Shown: positions 28,056-36,853 of the stretch, one piece after another
Layout of the letters: each line of letters starts with the position of its first letter
Position numbering within the stretch: the first letter of the stretch is position 1
Source of the DNA: Treponema sp.
Lineage (GTDB): Bacteria; Spirochaetota; Spirochaetia; Treponematales; Treponemataceae
Direction: 5' to 3'
DNA length: 64,000 bases
Assembly: GCA_022510845.1 (NCBI GenBank)
Contig: JAFLSR010000004.1
Location: forward strand, 28,164 to 92,163
Notes under the pieces: generated by a model
Told to the model about the DNA's origin: nothing
The model's input: the letters and a program-made list of their open reading frames with translations, nothing else
Database searches by the model: none
Program-made: the position numbers and the translations under genes

Positions 28056-28934
28056 ATGCAGAAAAAGCCGTTTTTTGTTTCCCGTTTTTCTGAATTTCTC
28101 CTTGCCATTTTGCTCGCGATTTCGTGCACGATGGCCGCTTTTTCCACAGGCGGATTCATCTTGAATTTCAGGGAAATCGGTTTCAGCGTGCTTTCCACGG
28201 TGCAAAAGGGAATTGGAACTGCTCTTAATGCGGCGAAGAATTCCTTGGCCGCGGTGCAGGAACTTTCGAAACTCCACAAGGAATATGATTTGCTCGTCGA
28301 AAAACTCAAGGACTACGAGTATATGCAGCGCACGAACATGGAGATTCGAAAGGAGAACGCCCGGCTAAAAGAGCAGCTTGAATTTTCCCGAAGTCTTGAA
28401 AACAAGAATTATCCTGCGAATATAATTTCGCGCGGCGCGGACAACCTCTATTCGACGCTCATCGTGGACAAAGGAAGCCGTAACGGAATAAAAAAGAATA
28501 TGCCTGCAATCGCAATACAGAACGGAAGCGTGGGCATAGTTGGAAAGGTTGTTTCGGTAGGATATACTACGGCACAGATAATGCCGCTTTTTGATTTTGA
28601 ATGCACGATTTCGGCTCGAATTCAAAATACTCGCGACATAGGCTTGGTTTCGGGAAACGGTTCGGACACGCTCCCTCTCGACTTGGACTACATAAAGAAG
28701 CATGTAATCGATGAACTTCATTTTGGGGACGTCGTGGTGACTAGCGGCGAAAACGGCAACTATCCCGCGGACATTCCGATTGGAACTATTTCAAGCACGC
28801 GCGTCCTTGACTACGACAATTCCCTAGCAATCGAACTTTCTCCGATAATCGATTTTTCACGGCTTGAGACTGTGATTATAGTTGACCAAGGACGCTTTAA
28901 CGACAAATTCAAGGAGGAGGGCGCGGATGATTAG
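28056..28934 (+). CDS. mreC: rod-shape protein MreC
   Basis: Elongasome scaffold: an N-terminal membrane helix (about residues 12-32), a coiled coil (LHKEYDLLVEKLKDYEYMQRT and onward, about 65-105), and a periplasmic beta domain with IVDKGSRNGIKKNMPAI, GIVGKVVSVGYTTAQIMPL and VITSG-like VVTSGENGNYPADIPIG, typical of MreC. 292 residues. One base separates its ATG from the mreB stop, and its stop overlaps mreD by eight bases, so all three are coupled. Confidence 0.93.
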   Translation: MQKKPFFVSRFSEFLLAILLAISCTMAAFSTGGFILNFREIGFSVLSTVQKGIGTALNAAKNSLAAVQELSKLHKEYDLLVEKLKDYEYMQRTNMEIRKENARLKEQLEFSRSLENKNYPANIISRGADNLYSTLIVDKGSRNGIKKNMPAIAIQNGSVGIVGKVVSVGYTTAQIMPLFDFECTISARIQNTRDIGLVSGNGSDTLPLDLDYIKKHVIDELHFGDVVVTSGENGNYPADIPIGTISSTRVLDYDNSLAIELSPIIDFSRLETVIIVDQGRFNDKFKEEGADD

Positions 28935-29436
28935 GTCTTATGTCTCGGGCATCCTCTTCCTGTTTTTTTTCGTGCTTGTCGAAAGCGCGATGCTTGCAAA
29001 CATTTCTTTTCTTCCTGCGTTCCCGGATTTCGTGATGATTTTCGTGCTCTATTTTTCGATTCGAAACGGGAAGGTGGCGGGAGAGACGACTGGTTTTGTC
29101 GGCGGACTTATGCTTGACTTGCTTTCGGGCGCGCCTTTTGGATTGTCGTGCGTCGTTCGAACCATAATCGGATATGCGGGCGGGCTTCTTCACAACCTTA
29201 TGAACTACCAGAGTTTTTTTGTGAGTATGGTTGCTGGATTTTGCGCGACCCTCGCAAAGGCTGTCTTGATATACGGCATTTCCTTGCTTTTTCCGATGCA
29301 CGTAAATCACTACCACATTTTTTCTTCCGTCTTCGCGCTGGAACTTGCGCTGAACACGATTTTTACGCCGATTGTTTTCAAACTCCTGCGCTGGTTTGAT
29401 TCTTTCATTGTCGCGCCTGACAGGAGGCTTCCGTAG
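28927..29436 (+). CDS. mreD: rod-shape protein MreD
   Basis: About 169 residues with five or so hydrophobic segments, matching MreD, the small polytopic partner of MreC. Recognisable spots are FLPAFPDFVMIFVLYFS and GLMLDLLSGAPFGLSC. ATG 28927 (MIRSYVSG) follows AAGGAGG at an ideal distance and overlaps the mreC stop; a longer in-frame start at 28882 is unlikely. mrdA begins one base after its stop. Confidence 0.88.
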   Translation: MIRSYVSGILFLFFFVLVESAMLANISFLPAFPDFVMIFVLYFSIRNGKVAGETTGFVGGLMLDLLSGAPFGLSCVVRTIIGYAGGLLHNLMNYQSFFVSMVAGFCATLAKAVLIYGISLLFPMHVNHYHIFSSVFALELALNTIFTPIVFKLLRWFDSFIVAPDRRLP

Positions 29437-29437
29437 C

Positions 29438-31309
29438 ATGGCGGGAAAGTCCAAAATCCGTAGCAAGACTGTAGTGGTGACTTTTTTTTCCGCCCTGCTT
29501 TTTTGCGTGTTCGCAATCTACACGTTGCGCCTTTTTTCAATGCAAGTGGTGCACGGCGACACATATCGAACGCAGTCGCGCGTGATTTCAACGAGGAACA
29601 CCATCATCACGGCACAGCGCGGCGAAATCTACGACCGCAACAATAATGCCGCGCTTGTCATAAACACTGATTCCTTTTCTGTCGAGGTAGTTCCTGGCGA
29701 AGTTCCCGCCGATGAATACGACACGGTGATTTCAAAACTGGCAAGATTCCTCGATATGCAGAAGTCCGACATTGATTCTTTGATTCCGGAAAATGTGCGT
29801 CGTTCGTTTTCTAGAATCACGGTGAAGAACAATGTTCCGTTCAATGTAATCTCGAACATAGCCGAAAACATCTATGATTTGCCGGGCGTGAGCTACACTT
29901 CCAAGCCGATGCGGAACTACATCGAAACAGGCTCTTTTTCGCACATACTCGGCTACACTGGCGGCATCACGCGCGAGGAGTATTCTGTCTTGTACAACCG
30001 CGGATACACGCGCACGAGCGTAATCGGCAAGGCAGGAATAGAAAGGCAGTATGATTCGCTCCTTCAAGGAACTGACGGCGTGGAACAGCGCACCGTGGAT
30101 GCCCGTGGCCGTATTCTTTCGGAGCCGCCTACAATCCGCGAGCCAAAAATGGGAAAGAAACTTGTTCTCACGATAGACACCGAAATCCAAAAATTGGCGG
30201 AAAAGGCACTTGGCAACAGAATAGGCTCGGTTGTGGTCCTCAAGCCCGCTACCGGCGAAATCCTTGCGATGGTTTCGTATCCGTATTTTGATTCGAACAT
30301 TTTCAATTCTGAAAATGCGGCGCAGGAATATGCCAAGCTCACCGAAGACCGTTACAATCCGCTTTTGAACCGCGCCGTGAACGCGACGTATCCTCCTGCT
30401 TCCACATTCAAAATCGTAATGTCCACCGCGATTTTGACAGAAAAGGCCTTTCCGAGGAACGAAAGAATTCAGTGCAAAGGCGAGGTGGAATACGGCGGAC
30501 GAGTGTGGCACTGTTGGGTTTTGCGCCCTGGACACGGTTGGCTTGATTTGCGAAACGCGCTTGCGCAGTCGTGCGACATCTATTATTGGCAGGTGGGTCT
30601 TGAAAAACTCGGCGTTTCAAAAATACGCCAATACGCCACGATGTTTGGTTATGGAAAGAGCACAGAAATCGACCTTCCCAGCCATTCCGAAGGATTTTTC
30701 CCGTCCATGGAGTGGAAGGAAAGGCGTTACCACGAACGTTGGCTCGGCGGCGACACTATGAACATTTCGATTGGACAGGGCTACACTCGCGCCTCTCCGC
30801 TTCAGGTGGCTGACGTGATGGCGATGGTGGCGAATTCCGGCGTGATATACAAGCCGCATATTTTGAAAGAGGTGCGAGATCCTGTTACTGACGAAGTGAT
30901 TCAAAGCGTGGAAAGGGAAGTGTTGCACAAAAGCGACATAGACGCGGCGATTTGGAAGGAAGTTCAGGATGACCTTCGCTACACGGTTACTGACGGTGCT
31001 TCGCGATTCGGACTTGCGAACCGCGCGGTGAAGATGGCAGCCAAAACTGGTACGGCAGAAGTGAACGGCTACAAGGACAGTTGGCACTCGTGGCTTTTGG
31101 CTTACGCGCCGTGGGACGGACCGCCCGAAGACAGGGTAGTGGTGGCGACAATAGTCGAGGCTGCCAACGTCTGGGAATCCTGGTCAACCTATGCCACGAA
31201 CATAATCATGCAGGGAATCTTCGCAGGGCAAAACTACGAGGAAGCCGTGGACGCGCTCGGCTGGCGATGGTGGGTCAACAATCACAGGGGCGGCGCAAGG
31301 GTGGAGTAG
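29438..31309 (+). CDS. mrdA: penicillin-binding protein 2 (elongation transpeptidase)
   Basis: Class B PBP that cross-links side-wall peptidoglycan with RodA. An N-terminal membrane helix (about residues 12-32) is followed by the dimerisation domain (RGEIYDRNN; GVSYTSKPMRNY) and the transpeptidase domain. Catalytic motifs: S322-T-F-K325 in PPASTFK, SCD in AQSCDIYYW where many enzymes have SxN (SCD is usual in PBP2), and KTGT near residue 532 in AAKTGTAEV. 623 residues. ATG 29438 is chosen over a longer in-frame start inside mreD. rodA follows after 34 bases. Confidence 0.95.
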   Translation: MAGKSKIRSKTVVVTFFSALLFCVFAIYTLRLFSMQVVHGDTYRTQSRVISTRNTIITAQRGEIYDRNNNAALVINTDSFSVEVVPGEVPADEYDTVISKLARFLDMQKSDIDSLIPENVRRSFSRITVKNNVPFNVISNIAENIYDLPGVSYTSKPMRNYIETGSFSHILGYTGGITREEYSVLYNRGYTRTSVIGKAGIERQYDSLLQGTDGVEQRTVDARGRILSEPPTIREPKMGKKLVLTIDTEIQKLAEKALGNRIGSVVVLKPATGEILAMVSYPYFDSNIFNSENAAQEYAKLTEDRYNPLLNRAVNATYPPASTFKIVMSTAILTEKAFPRNERIQCKGEVEYGGRVWHCWVLRPGHGWLDLRNALAQSCDIYYWQVGLEKLGVSKIRQYATMFGYGKSTEIDLPSHSEGFFPSMEWKERRYHERWLGGDTMNISIGQGYTRASPLQVADVMAMVANSGVIYKPHILKEVRDPVTDEVIQSVEREVLHKSDIDAAIWKEVQDDLRYTVTDGASRFGLANRAVKMAAKTGTAEVNGYKDSWHSWLLAYAPWDGPPEDRVVVATIVEAANVWESWSTYATNIIMQGIFAGQNYEEAVDALGWRWWVNNHRGGARVE

Positions 31310-31343
31310 GGAAGCCACTTTAAAAAATCTTTGGAGGATTTCG

Positions 31344-32693
31344 ATGAAAGTCAAGATTTTCAGTCTCATAGATTTTGTCATGCTTTTGTGCGTGATGTTG
31401 CTTGCGGCGCTGGGAATCGTGTTCATCTATTCAAGCGCGATAAATCAGCATGGCATTTTGGTCACAAACGAATATATAAAGCAGCTTATTTGGACTAGCC
31501 TTGGAATCGTGCTGCTTTTTTTCGCCGCGATTTTCGACTATCGCAGTTATGAGCGTTACATCGTCTACATTTTCGGCTTTTTGATTTTCCTTTTGGTGAT
31601 AACCCGGCTTTTCGGAAAAACCGTGAACGGCGCAAAAAGCTGGATTGGAATCGGCGACTTCGGAATTCAGCCGGCGGAATTCGGCAAAGTGATTTACATA
31701 CTTTTTCTGGGATGGTATTTCCATAAAAGCGAATCCTTCGACGACCGAAAGCGGTTTTTCATCGGGCTTGCGATAATGCTCTTTACGATGGGACTTATCT
31801 TGATTCAGCCCGACTTGGGAACTTCGAGCGTCTACATTCCAATTTTTTTCTTCATGTGCTTTGCGGCGGGAATTTCTTTGCACTACATCATTTGGACGCT
31901 TTCGTTCGGAATGCTCACGATATTCGTGGCGATTCTTCCTGTGTGGCAAGACCAAATCGCGTCGCACACCTACGCCATTTTGAGCGTGCTCACGAATTTC
32001 CGATTGCGCGCGCTTTTTACTGCGGGACTCGGAGCAATCACGGTCATTGGCTTTTTGGGAAAGCTTTTTTTCAAGCACAACCGATATTATTATTGGATAA
32101 CCTACGTCAGTTCGATTCTGTTTTTGGCGATGGTCTGCTCGCTCGGAGTGACAAAAGTCCTAAAGCCGTATCAAATCCAACGCCTCATAATTTTCCTTGA
32201 CCCTTATACCGACCGCCAAGGCGCGGGATGGAACATAATCCAGTCAAAGACCGCAATCGGTGCTGGCGGACTTTTCGGAAAAGGATTTCTGCATGGAACG
32301 CAAAGCCACCTGCGATTCCTTCCGGAACAGAGCACCGACTTTATTTTCAGCATTCTTTCTGAAGAAGCGGGTTTTTTGGGCGGACTCGGCGTATTTGTGT
32401 TATATTTTGTGCTCATGTTCAGAATGATTCTAATAATCCGCCGCACCACGAACCATTTCGGATACTATGTCGCGTGCGGAATCCTCGGAATGTTCTTCTT
32501 TCATTTCGCCGTAAACATCGGAATGGTTATGGGAATAATGCCGATTACTGGAATTCCGTTGCTTTTCATTTCCTATGGCGGCTCTTCGATGTGGACCGCG
32601 ATGTTCTGCGTGGGGCTGATGATGAGCATAAATTACCGCCACTTCGCGTTCATGAATCAGGAAAGTGTATGGGGGGGGGTAACGACACCATAG
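31344..32693 (+). CDS. rodA: rod-shape SEDS glycosyltransferase RodA
   Basis: SEDS-family polymerase working with PBP2. About ten membrane segments; conserved spots are IVFIYSSA, GSNLGT-like GAKSWIGIGDFGIQPAEFGKV, IQPDLGTSSVYIP and LPEQSTDFIFSILSEEAGFLGG, then ITGIPLLFISYGGSS. At 449 residues it is somewhat longer than usual because of an extra loop and helices around residues 180-260. The last codons pass through a run of nine G (32661-32669), so the C-terminal tail WGGVTTP depends on the tract length. GGAGG precedes the ATG. It closes the mreBCD-mrdA-rodA operon. Confidence 0.94.
   Translation: MKVKIFSLIDFVMLLCVMLLAALGIVFIYSSAINQHGILVTNEYIKQLIWTSLGIVLLFFAAIFDYRSYERYIVYIFGFLIFLLVITRLFGKTVNGAKSWIGIGDFGIQPAEFGKVIYILFLGWYFHKSESFDDRKRFFIGLAIMLFTMGLILIQPDLGTSSVYIPIFFFMCFAAGISLHYIIWTLSFGMLTIFVAILPVWQDQIASHTYAILSVLTNFRLRALFTAGLGAITVIGFLGKLFFKHNRYYYWITYVSSILFLAMVCSLGVTKVLKPYQIQRLIIFLDPYTDRQGAGWNIIQSKTAIGAGGLFGKGFLHGTQSHLRFLPEQSTDFIFSILSEEAGFLGGLGVFVLYFVLMFRMILIIRRTTNHFGYYVACGILGMFFFHFAVNIGMVMGIMPITGIPLLFISYGGSSMWTAMFCVGLMMSINYRHFAFMNQESVWGGVTTP
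32661..32669 (+). repeat. poly-G tract (G9) in the 3' end of rodA
   Basis: Nine consecutive G bases lie 16 bases before the rodA stop codon's end region. Change by one base would alter only the last few residues and the stop, not the membrane core. Such tracts are classic slippage sites in Treponema, but here an effect on activity is doubtful. Confidence 0.85.
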
Positions 32694-32755
32694 CATTCGA
32701 CTTTTGAAGATTTGCTTCTGCTGTGATTCTTTCTGAAAAAACTTTTGGGCAACCC

Positions 32756-32784
32756 TTGCAACATTTTTTCAAATGTGCTATAAT
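32756..32784 (+). promoter_or_regulatory. sigma-70 promoter of tRNA-Pro
   Basis: TTGCAA at 32756-32761 and a consensus TATAAT at 32779-32784 with a 17-base spacer; the tRNA begins 12 bases after the -10 box. Confidence 0.8.
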
Positions 32785-32796
32785 TTCAAAACATAA

Positions 32797-32870
32797 CGGG
32801 CTATAGCGCAGCTGGTTAGCGTGCTTGTCTGGGGGGCAAGAGGTCTCGGATTCGAATTCCGATAGCCCGA
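32797..32870 (+). tRNA. tRNA-Pro (anticodon GGG)
   Basis: A 74-base cloverleaf: acceptor CGGGCTA/TAGCCCG, D-arm starting GCGC, anticodon arm CTTGT-CTGGGGG-GCAAG giving GGG, and T-arm TCGGA/TCCGA around TTCGAAT. CCA is not encoded. It has its own promoter and terminator. Confidence 0.95.
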
Positions 32871-32873
32871 CAA

Positions 32874-32906
32874 AACCTGCGGTTTCAATGAATCGCAGGT
32901 TTTTTA
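32874..32906 (+). terminator. rho-independent terminator after tRNA-Pro
   Basis: Stem AACCTGCG / CGCAGGTT (32874-32881 with 32894-32901), twelve-base loop, then T6. It ends the tRNA-Pro transcript. The stretch from here to the mfd stop at 33053 holds no gene I can support. Confidence 0.85.
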
Positions 32907-33052
32907 TTTGCGCAAAGGAGATGCTGCGCGCGGGTAAACAGCAGGCTTGTGGGAAACAATTGATTTTGGTAGACAGAATGCGCGTTATAGGAAGTAAAGC
33001 CTGCACGAAACCCCTTCCGCTCCATCTCGCCCTGTCCTCCAATTCAGTTTGT

Positions 33053-36000
33053 TTAGTTTGCCAGGCGTTCGAGTTTTTCGGAAATGAACGCGCTTTTTTC
33101 CTTTAGTCCGATTTTTCCGGTCTGCATTATTATCATGTTCGGATGCGCCGCGTCCAGACGGATTAGGCCGGGGTTTTCCTTTATGAGCGACATCAGGCGG
33201 TCGATGTTGATGTTGCTCACTTTGCCGAATTCGATTTTGGTGACGCCGCCTTTTTCCTTTATCGATGTGATGTAAAGGGAATCGGCGATTATGCGGATTT
33301 CCGAAAGAGTGAGCAGGCTCATAACTTCGTCGGGAACGCCACCAAACCTGTCAAGCAGTTCGCCGTATACTTCATCGAGTTCCGCGCGGCTTGTGATTCC
33401 CGCGATTTTCTTGTAGATTTCCATTTTTTCCTCGGGATTTTGGACGTATGAATCCGGGATGAAGCCCGTGTACTCAAGTTCCATCAGAACTTCGTTTTGC
33501 GGAATGTATTCCGAAGAAGAAAGCCGCTCGACTGCCTCGTTCAAAAGGCGCAGGTACATATCGAATCCCACGGAATACACGTTGCCGCTTTGGTCGCGCC
33601 CGAGCAGGTTTCCGGCCCCGCGAATTTCCAAGTCCTTCATCGCGATTTTGAATCCTGAGCCGAGTTCGGTGAAGTCCGAAATCACTTGAAGCCGCTTCAT
33701 CGCGATTTCGCTCAACACCTTGTGCTCTGGATAAAAAAGATAGGCATAAGCCTTTCGGTCGCTTCGCCCGACGCGCCCGCGAAGTTGGTACAACTGCGAA
33801 ACTCCGTACATATCTGCACGGTCGATTATGATTGTATTGACATTCGGAATGTCGATTCCGTTTTCGATTATAGTAGTGGAAACGAGCACGTGGAATCCGC
33901 CGAGTTTGAACCTGCGGAAAATGTCGTCAAGTTCGTCGCTTGACATTTGTCCGTGCGCGATGTCCACCGTCATTTCCGGAACAATCTGTTCGAGATGGCG
34001 GCGCGTTTCTTCCAGCGTCTCCACCCGGTTGTGCAAAAAGAAGACCTGCCCTCCCCGCTCCACTTCAAACCGAATTGCCTTCGCAGTGCGCTCGTCGTCG
34101 TAATGGTCGATTACGGTTTCGATTGCCTGGCGATTTTGTGGCGGGGTCGTGAGGAGGCTCATGTCGCGGATTTTCAAAAAGCTCATGTGGAGCGTGCGCG
34201 GAATGGGAGTCGCGCTCATCGCAAGGCAGTCGATGTTGTTCTTCATCACTTTGAGCCGCTCCTTGTCCTTTACGCCGAATCTCTGCTCCTCGTCAATTAT
34301 CATAAGGCCGAGATTTTTGAATTGCACGTCCTTTTGGATTATCCTGTGCGTTCCCACGAGAATGTCCACTCCGCCTGATTTAAGGCTTTCCAAAGTCGCC
34401 TTTTGCTCCGACGGCGAAACGAAGCGCGAGAGAACCTTTATCGTGACCGGGAAATTCTTGAATCGCTCCATGCAGGTTTCGTAGTGCTGCTCAGCCAAAA
34501 TCGTCGTGGGCGCCATGAACGCCACCTGCTTTCCGCCGAGCACCGCCTTGAACGCCGCCCGCATCGCAAGTTCGGTCTTGCCGTAGCCCACATCGCCGCA
34601 AACCAGGCGGTCCATCGGAACGTCGCGCTCCATGTCGTCCTTGATTTCCCGCGTGACGGTAATCTGGTCTTCGGTGTCCTCGTAGGGAAACGCCGCCTCG
34701 AACGCCGCCTGCCATTCGTTGTCCTTGGGGAAAGCGAATCCTCGGGAAGCCTTCCTGCGCGAATACAAGTCGATGAGTTTTTGGGCAAGTTCTTCCACCG
34801 CTTGCTTCACGCGGTTCTTTCGGTTTTCCCAAGCCTTGCTTCCGATTCTGTCGAGTTTTGGACGTTCCCCCTCGTTTCCGATGTAACGCTGCACCAAGTT
34901 CGCCTGCTCAATCGGCACAAAGGCTATGTCTTCATCGGCGTATTCCAGTTTGATGTAGTCGCGTTCCTGCCCCGCCGACTTCACACGCTCTATTCCCTTG
35001 AAAAGCCCGATTCCGTAGTTTGCGTGCACAACGCAGTCGCCGGGATTCAGTTCCACGAAGGTATCGATGGCGCGGCTTTTCGCACTGTGGAGCGATTTTG
35101 GAACGCGCTTTCTTCTTCCGAAAATCTCGTTTTCCTGAATTACGAGGAGCTTTTCGCTTGCGATAGAAAAGCCTTGCGAAATCGCCTGCGGAATGAGAAT
35201 TATTTTTCCGCAATCCCCTGCCCCGTCCTGCGCCAGAATCTCTTCGCCCAAAATTTGCGATATTCGCTGTTCCTGATTTTCGTTATCGCAAAAAATGAAA
35301 ATCGTGTAGCCCTCGTCTTTCAGAGCGGAAAGCCGCTCTTTCAAATAATTTATGTTTCCAAAAAAACTCTGCGAATTTTGCGATTGAAATGCAATGCGCG
35401 TTTGAGCTTGATTTTTCGGGAAAGATTTTTTTTCGCTTGCGATATTTTCATTGGAATCATTTGCGATTGCGGAAAAATCCTTGCCGCCCTCCTCCGATTT
35501 TTCGCTGTGAAGCGTTCTGAAAAAAATCGAATTTCCGTGTTGCGATATAATTTCATCAAAATCAAAAAGCGCCATCGAAGGCGGAAAAACAGGCTCTTCC
35601 ACCCTCGCCTTTTTGTATGTCGCATCGAATTCCCTTCGCAGTGCGCCAATCGCATTTTTTTGCCTGTCGTAGTCGTAGTAAAAAACAGTCGAAGTTTTTG
35701 CGATATAGTCCAACAATGTCGAATGATTTTCGCGAAACAAAATCGGATAAAAAAGTTCTTCTCCCGCGGCACTTCCGGTGATTTCAAGTTCGGAAAGCCT
35801 TGCCTCAAGAACATTCCGAGCCTTTTCCGTAAAAGGCAAAAAAGGCTCTTCGCTCTTTGAGTTAACCTCGAAACATTCTGAATTTGTGCTGTTTTTTATA
35901 CTTTTATTATCTTTTTGTTTCCAACTTGAGATATTTTCTAACTTTTGGTTTCCGATGGCGTTTGCTTCGTAATTTTCGATTTCCTTTCGCAGGTGCTCCA

Positions 36001-36802
36001 TTGTGTCTTTGTCGAACAGGGCTTCCTTCATCGGCGGGATGAGAATCTTTTCAACGCTTCCCGTGGCGGACTGGCTTTCCGCGGAAAAAGTACGTATCTT
36101 TTCGATTTTGTCGAAGTCGAACGTGATGCGGAAGGCCGCTTCTTCGGACGGCGCGAAAATGTCTAGCACTTCTCCGCGCAAGGCAAATTCGCCGGGAACG
36201 CTCACTTTTGGAACTCGCATATAGCCGATTTGCGAAAGCCTTGCGCTCAATTTTTCCGTTTCTATTTCCTGCCCTCTTTTCAGGGGAATCGCAAGGCGAG
36301 CAATGCTTTCAGGGCTGGGGAGCGGCGAAAGGAATGCCCTCTGGCTTGCGATAAAAATCCTTGGGATTTTGTTCGTGGGAGAAGTCTCTCGTTGCGATAA
36401 CTTTGCAAGGAACGCCGCTCGCTCGCCGAAAACCGCGCTTCCTTTTCCAAGGGCACGGTACGGAATCGTCCCCCACCACGGCATCTGGAATATCTGCGCT
36501 TCGGGAATCGTGCTGTGCAAGTCTTGCGATATTTCAAGCACGTCCTTTTCGGTCGGAACAATCGCAAGAAAGTCAAGACTTCTCTCCAAATCCTCGTCCA
36601 AGCCATATTGGGTTGCGATGATTTTTTGCGATATTTTTTTTGCGATGAACTGCGAGACGAAAAACGAAGGCAGCGCGCCACACAGACCTTCGGCATGAGC
36701 CGGAAGCGGGATTTTCTTTTCGCAAATGCCTTGCACGGCAGAATCCAGTTCCTGCCATTTTTCCAGCCTGATGTTGATAGAATTTGCGTCTAATGTATCC
36801 AT
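33053..36802 (-). CDS. mfd: transcription-repair coupling factor Mfd
   Basis: Frees RNA polymerase stalled at DNA damage and recruits UvrA. The N-terminal UvrB-like part is followed by the RNA-polymerase-interaction domain (PGDCVVHANYGIGLFKGIERV), then a RecG-like helicase with Walker A CGDVGYGKTELAMRAAFKA, DEEQ box IIDEEQRFGV, GTHRI, SATPIPRTLH and the motor's VSTTIIENGIDIPNVN and QLRGRVGRSD. The TRCF C-terminal domain closes the protein. At 1249 residues it is about 100 longer than E. coli Mfd. One cause is a 77-bp palindromic repeat read in frame as residues 287-313 (see that entry), in the UvrB-like region before EELFYPILF. The gene is also dense in the heptamer TTGCGAT. Confidence 0.96.
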   Translation of the reverse strand: MDTLDANSINIRLEKWQELDSAVQGICEKKIPLPAHAEGLCGALPSFFVSQFIAKKISQKIIATQYGLDEDLERSLDFLAIVPTEKDVLEISQDLHSTIPEAQIFQMPWWGTIPYRALGKGSAVFGERAAFLAKLSQRETSPTNKIPRIFIASQRAFLSPLPSPESIARLAIPLKRGQEIETEKLSARLSQIGYMRVPKVSVPGEFALRGEVLDIFAPSEEAAFRITFDFDKIEKIRTFSAESQSATGSVEKILIPPMKEALFDKDTMEHLRKEIENYEANAIGNQKLENISSWKQKDNKSIKNSTNSECFEVNSKSEEPFLPFTEKARNVLEARLSELEITGSAAGEELFYPILFRENHSTLLDYIAKTSTVFYYDYDRQKNAIGALRREFDATYKKARVEEPVFPPSMALFDFDEIISQHGNSIFFRTLHSEKSEEGGKDFSAIANDSNENIASEKKSFPKNQAQTRIAFQSQNSQSFFGNINYLKERLSALKDEGYTIFIFCDNENQEQRISQILGEEILAQDGAGDCGKIILIPQAISQGFSIASEKLLVIQENEIFGRRKRVPKSLHSAKSRAIDTFVELNPGDCVVHANYGIGLFKGIERVKSAGQERDYIKLEYADEDIAFVPIEQANLVQRYIGNEGERPKLDRIGSKAWENRKNRVKQAVEELAQKLIDLYSRRKASRGFAFPKDNEWQAAFEAAFPYEDTEDQITVTREIKDDMERDVPMDRLVCGDVGYGKTELAMRAAFKAVLGGKQVAFMAPTTILAEQHYETCMERFKNFPVTIKVLSRFVSPSEQKATLESLKSGGVDILVGTHRIIQKDVQFKNLGLMIIDEEQRFGVKDKERLKVMKNNIDCLAMSATPIPRTLHMSFLKIRDMSLLTTPPQNRQAIETVIDHYDDERTAKAIRFEVERGGQVFFLHNRVETLEETRRHLEQIVPEMTVDIAHGQMSSDELDDIFRRFKLGGFHVLVSTTIIENGIDIPNVNTIIIDRADMYGVSQLYQLRGRVGRSDRKAYAYLFYPEHKVLSEIAMKRLQVISDFTELGSGFKIAMKDLEIRGAGNLLGRDQSGNVYSVGFDMYLRLLNEAVERLSSSEYIPQNEVLMELEYTGFIPDSYVQNPEEKMEIYKKIAGITSRAELDEVYGELLDRFGGVPDEVMSLLTLSEIRIIADSLYITSIKEKGGVTKIEFGKVSNINIDRLMSLIKENPGLIRLDAAHPNMIIMQTGKIGLKEKSAFISEKLERLAN
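35866..35942. repeat. 77-bp palindromic repeat, copy B, inside mfd coding sequence
   Basis: Ends CCTCGAAACATTCTGA (left) and, on the other strand, GTTAGAAAATATCTCA (right) match the ends of the intergenic copies (for example CCTAGAAAATATCTTA of copy E), and the span is the same 77 bases. Read on the minus strand it has no stop and encodes mfd residues 287-313, a Lys/Asn/Ser-rich stretch starting KLENISSWKQ. It is the most diverged copy; loss of the CCTAG end on one side (now GTTAG) does not matter for the frame used. Confidence 0.8.
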
Positions 36803-36853
36803 TGCTTCTTTCCGATAATTAATAAGAATGAAACTTCTTTTCGGGGGTCAAAG

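Noticed and set aside
34403..35860. Large plus-strand open frame (485 codons) opposite mfd
   Set aside because: It is the antisense of the conserved Mfd motor region and shows no domain; a shadow of biased codon use.
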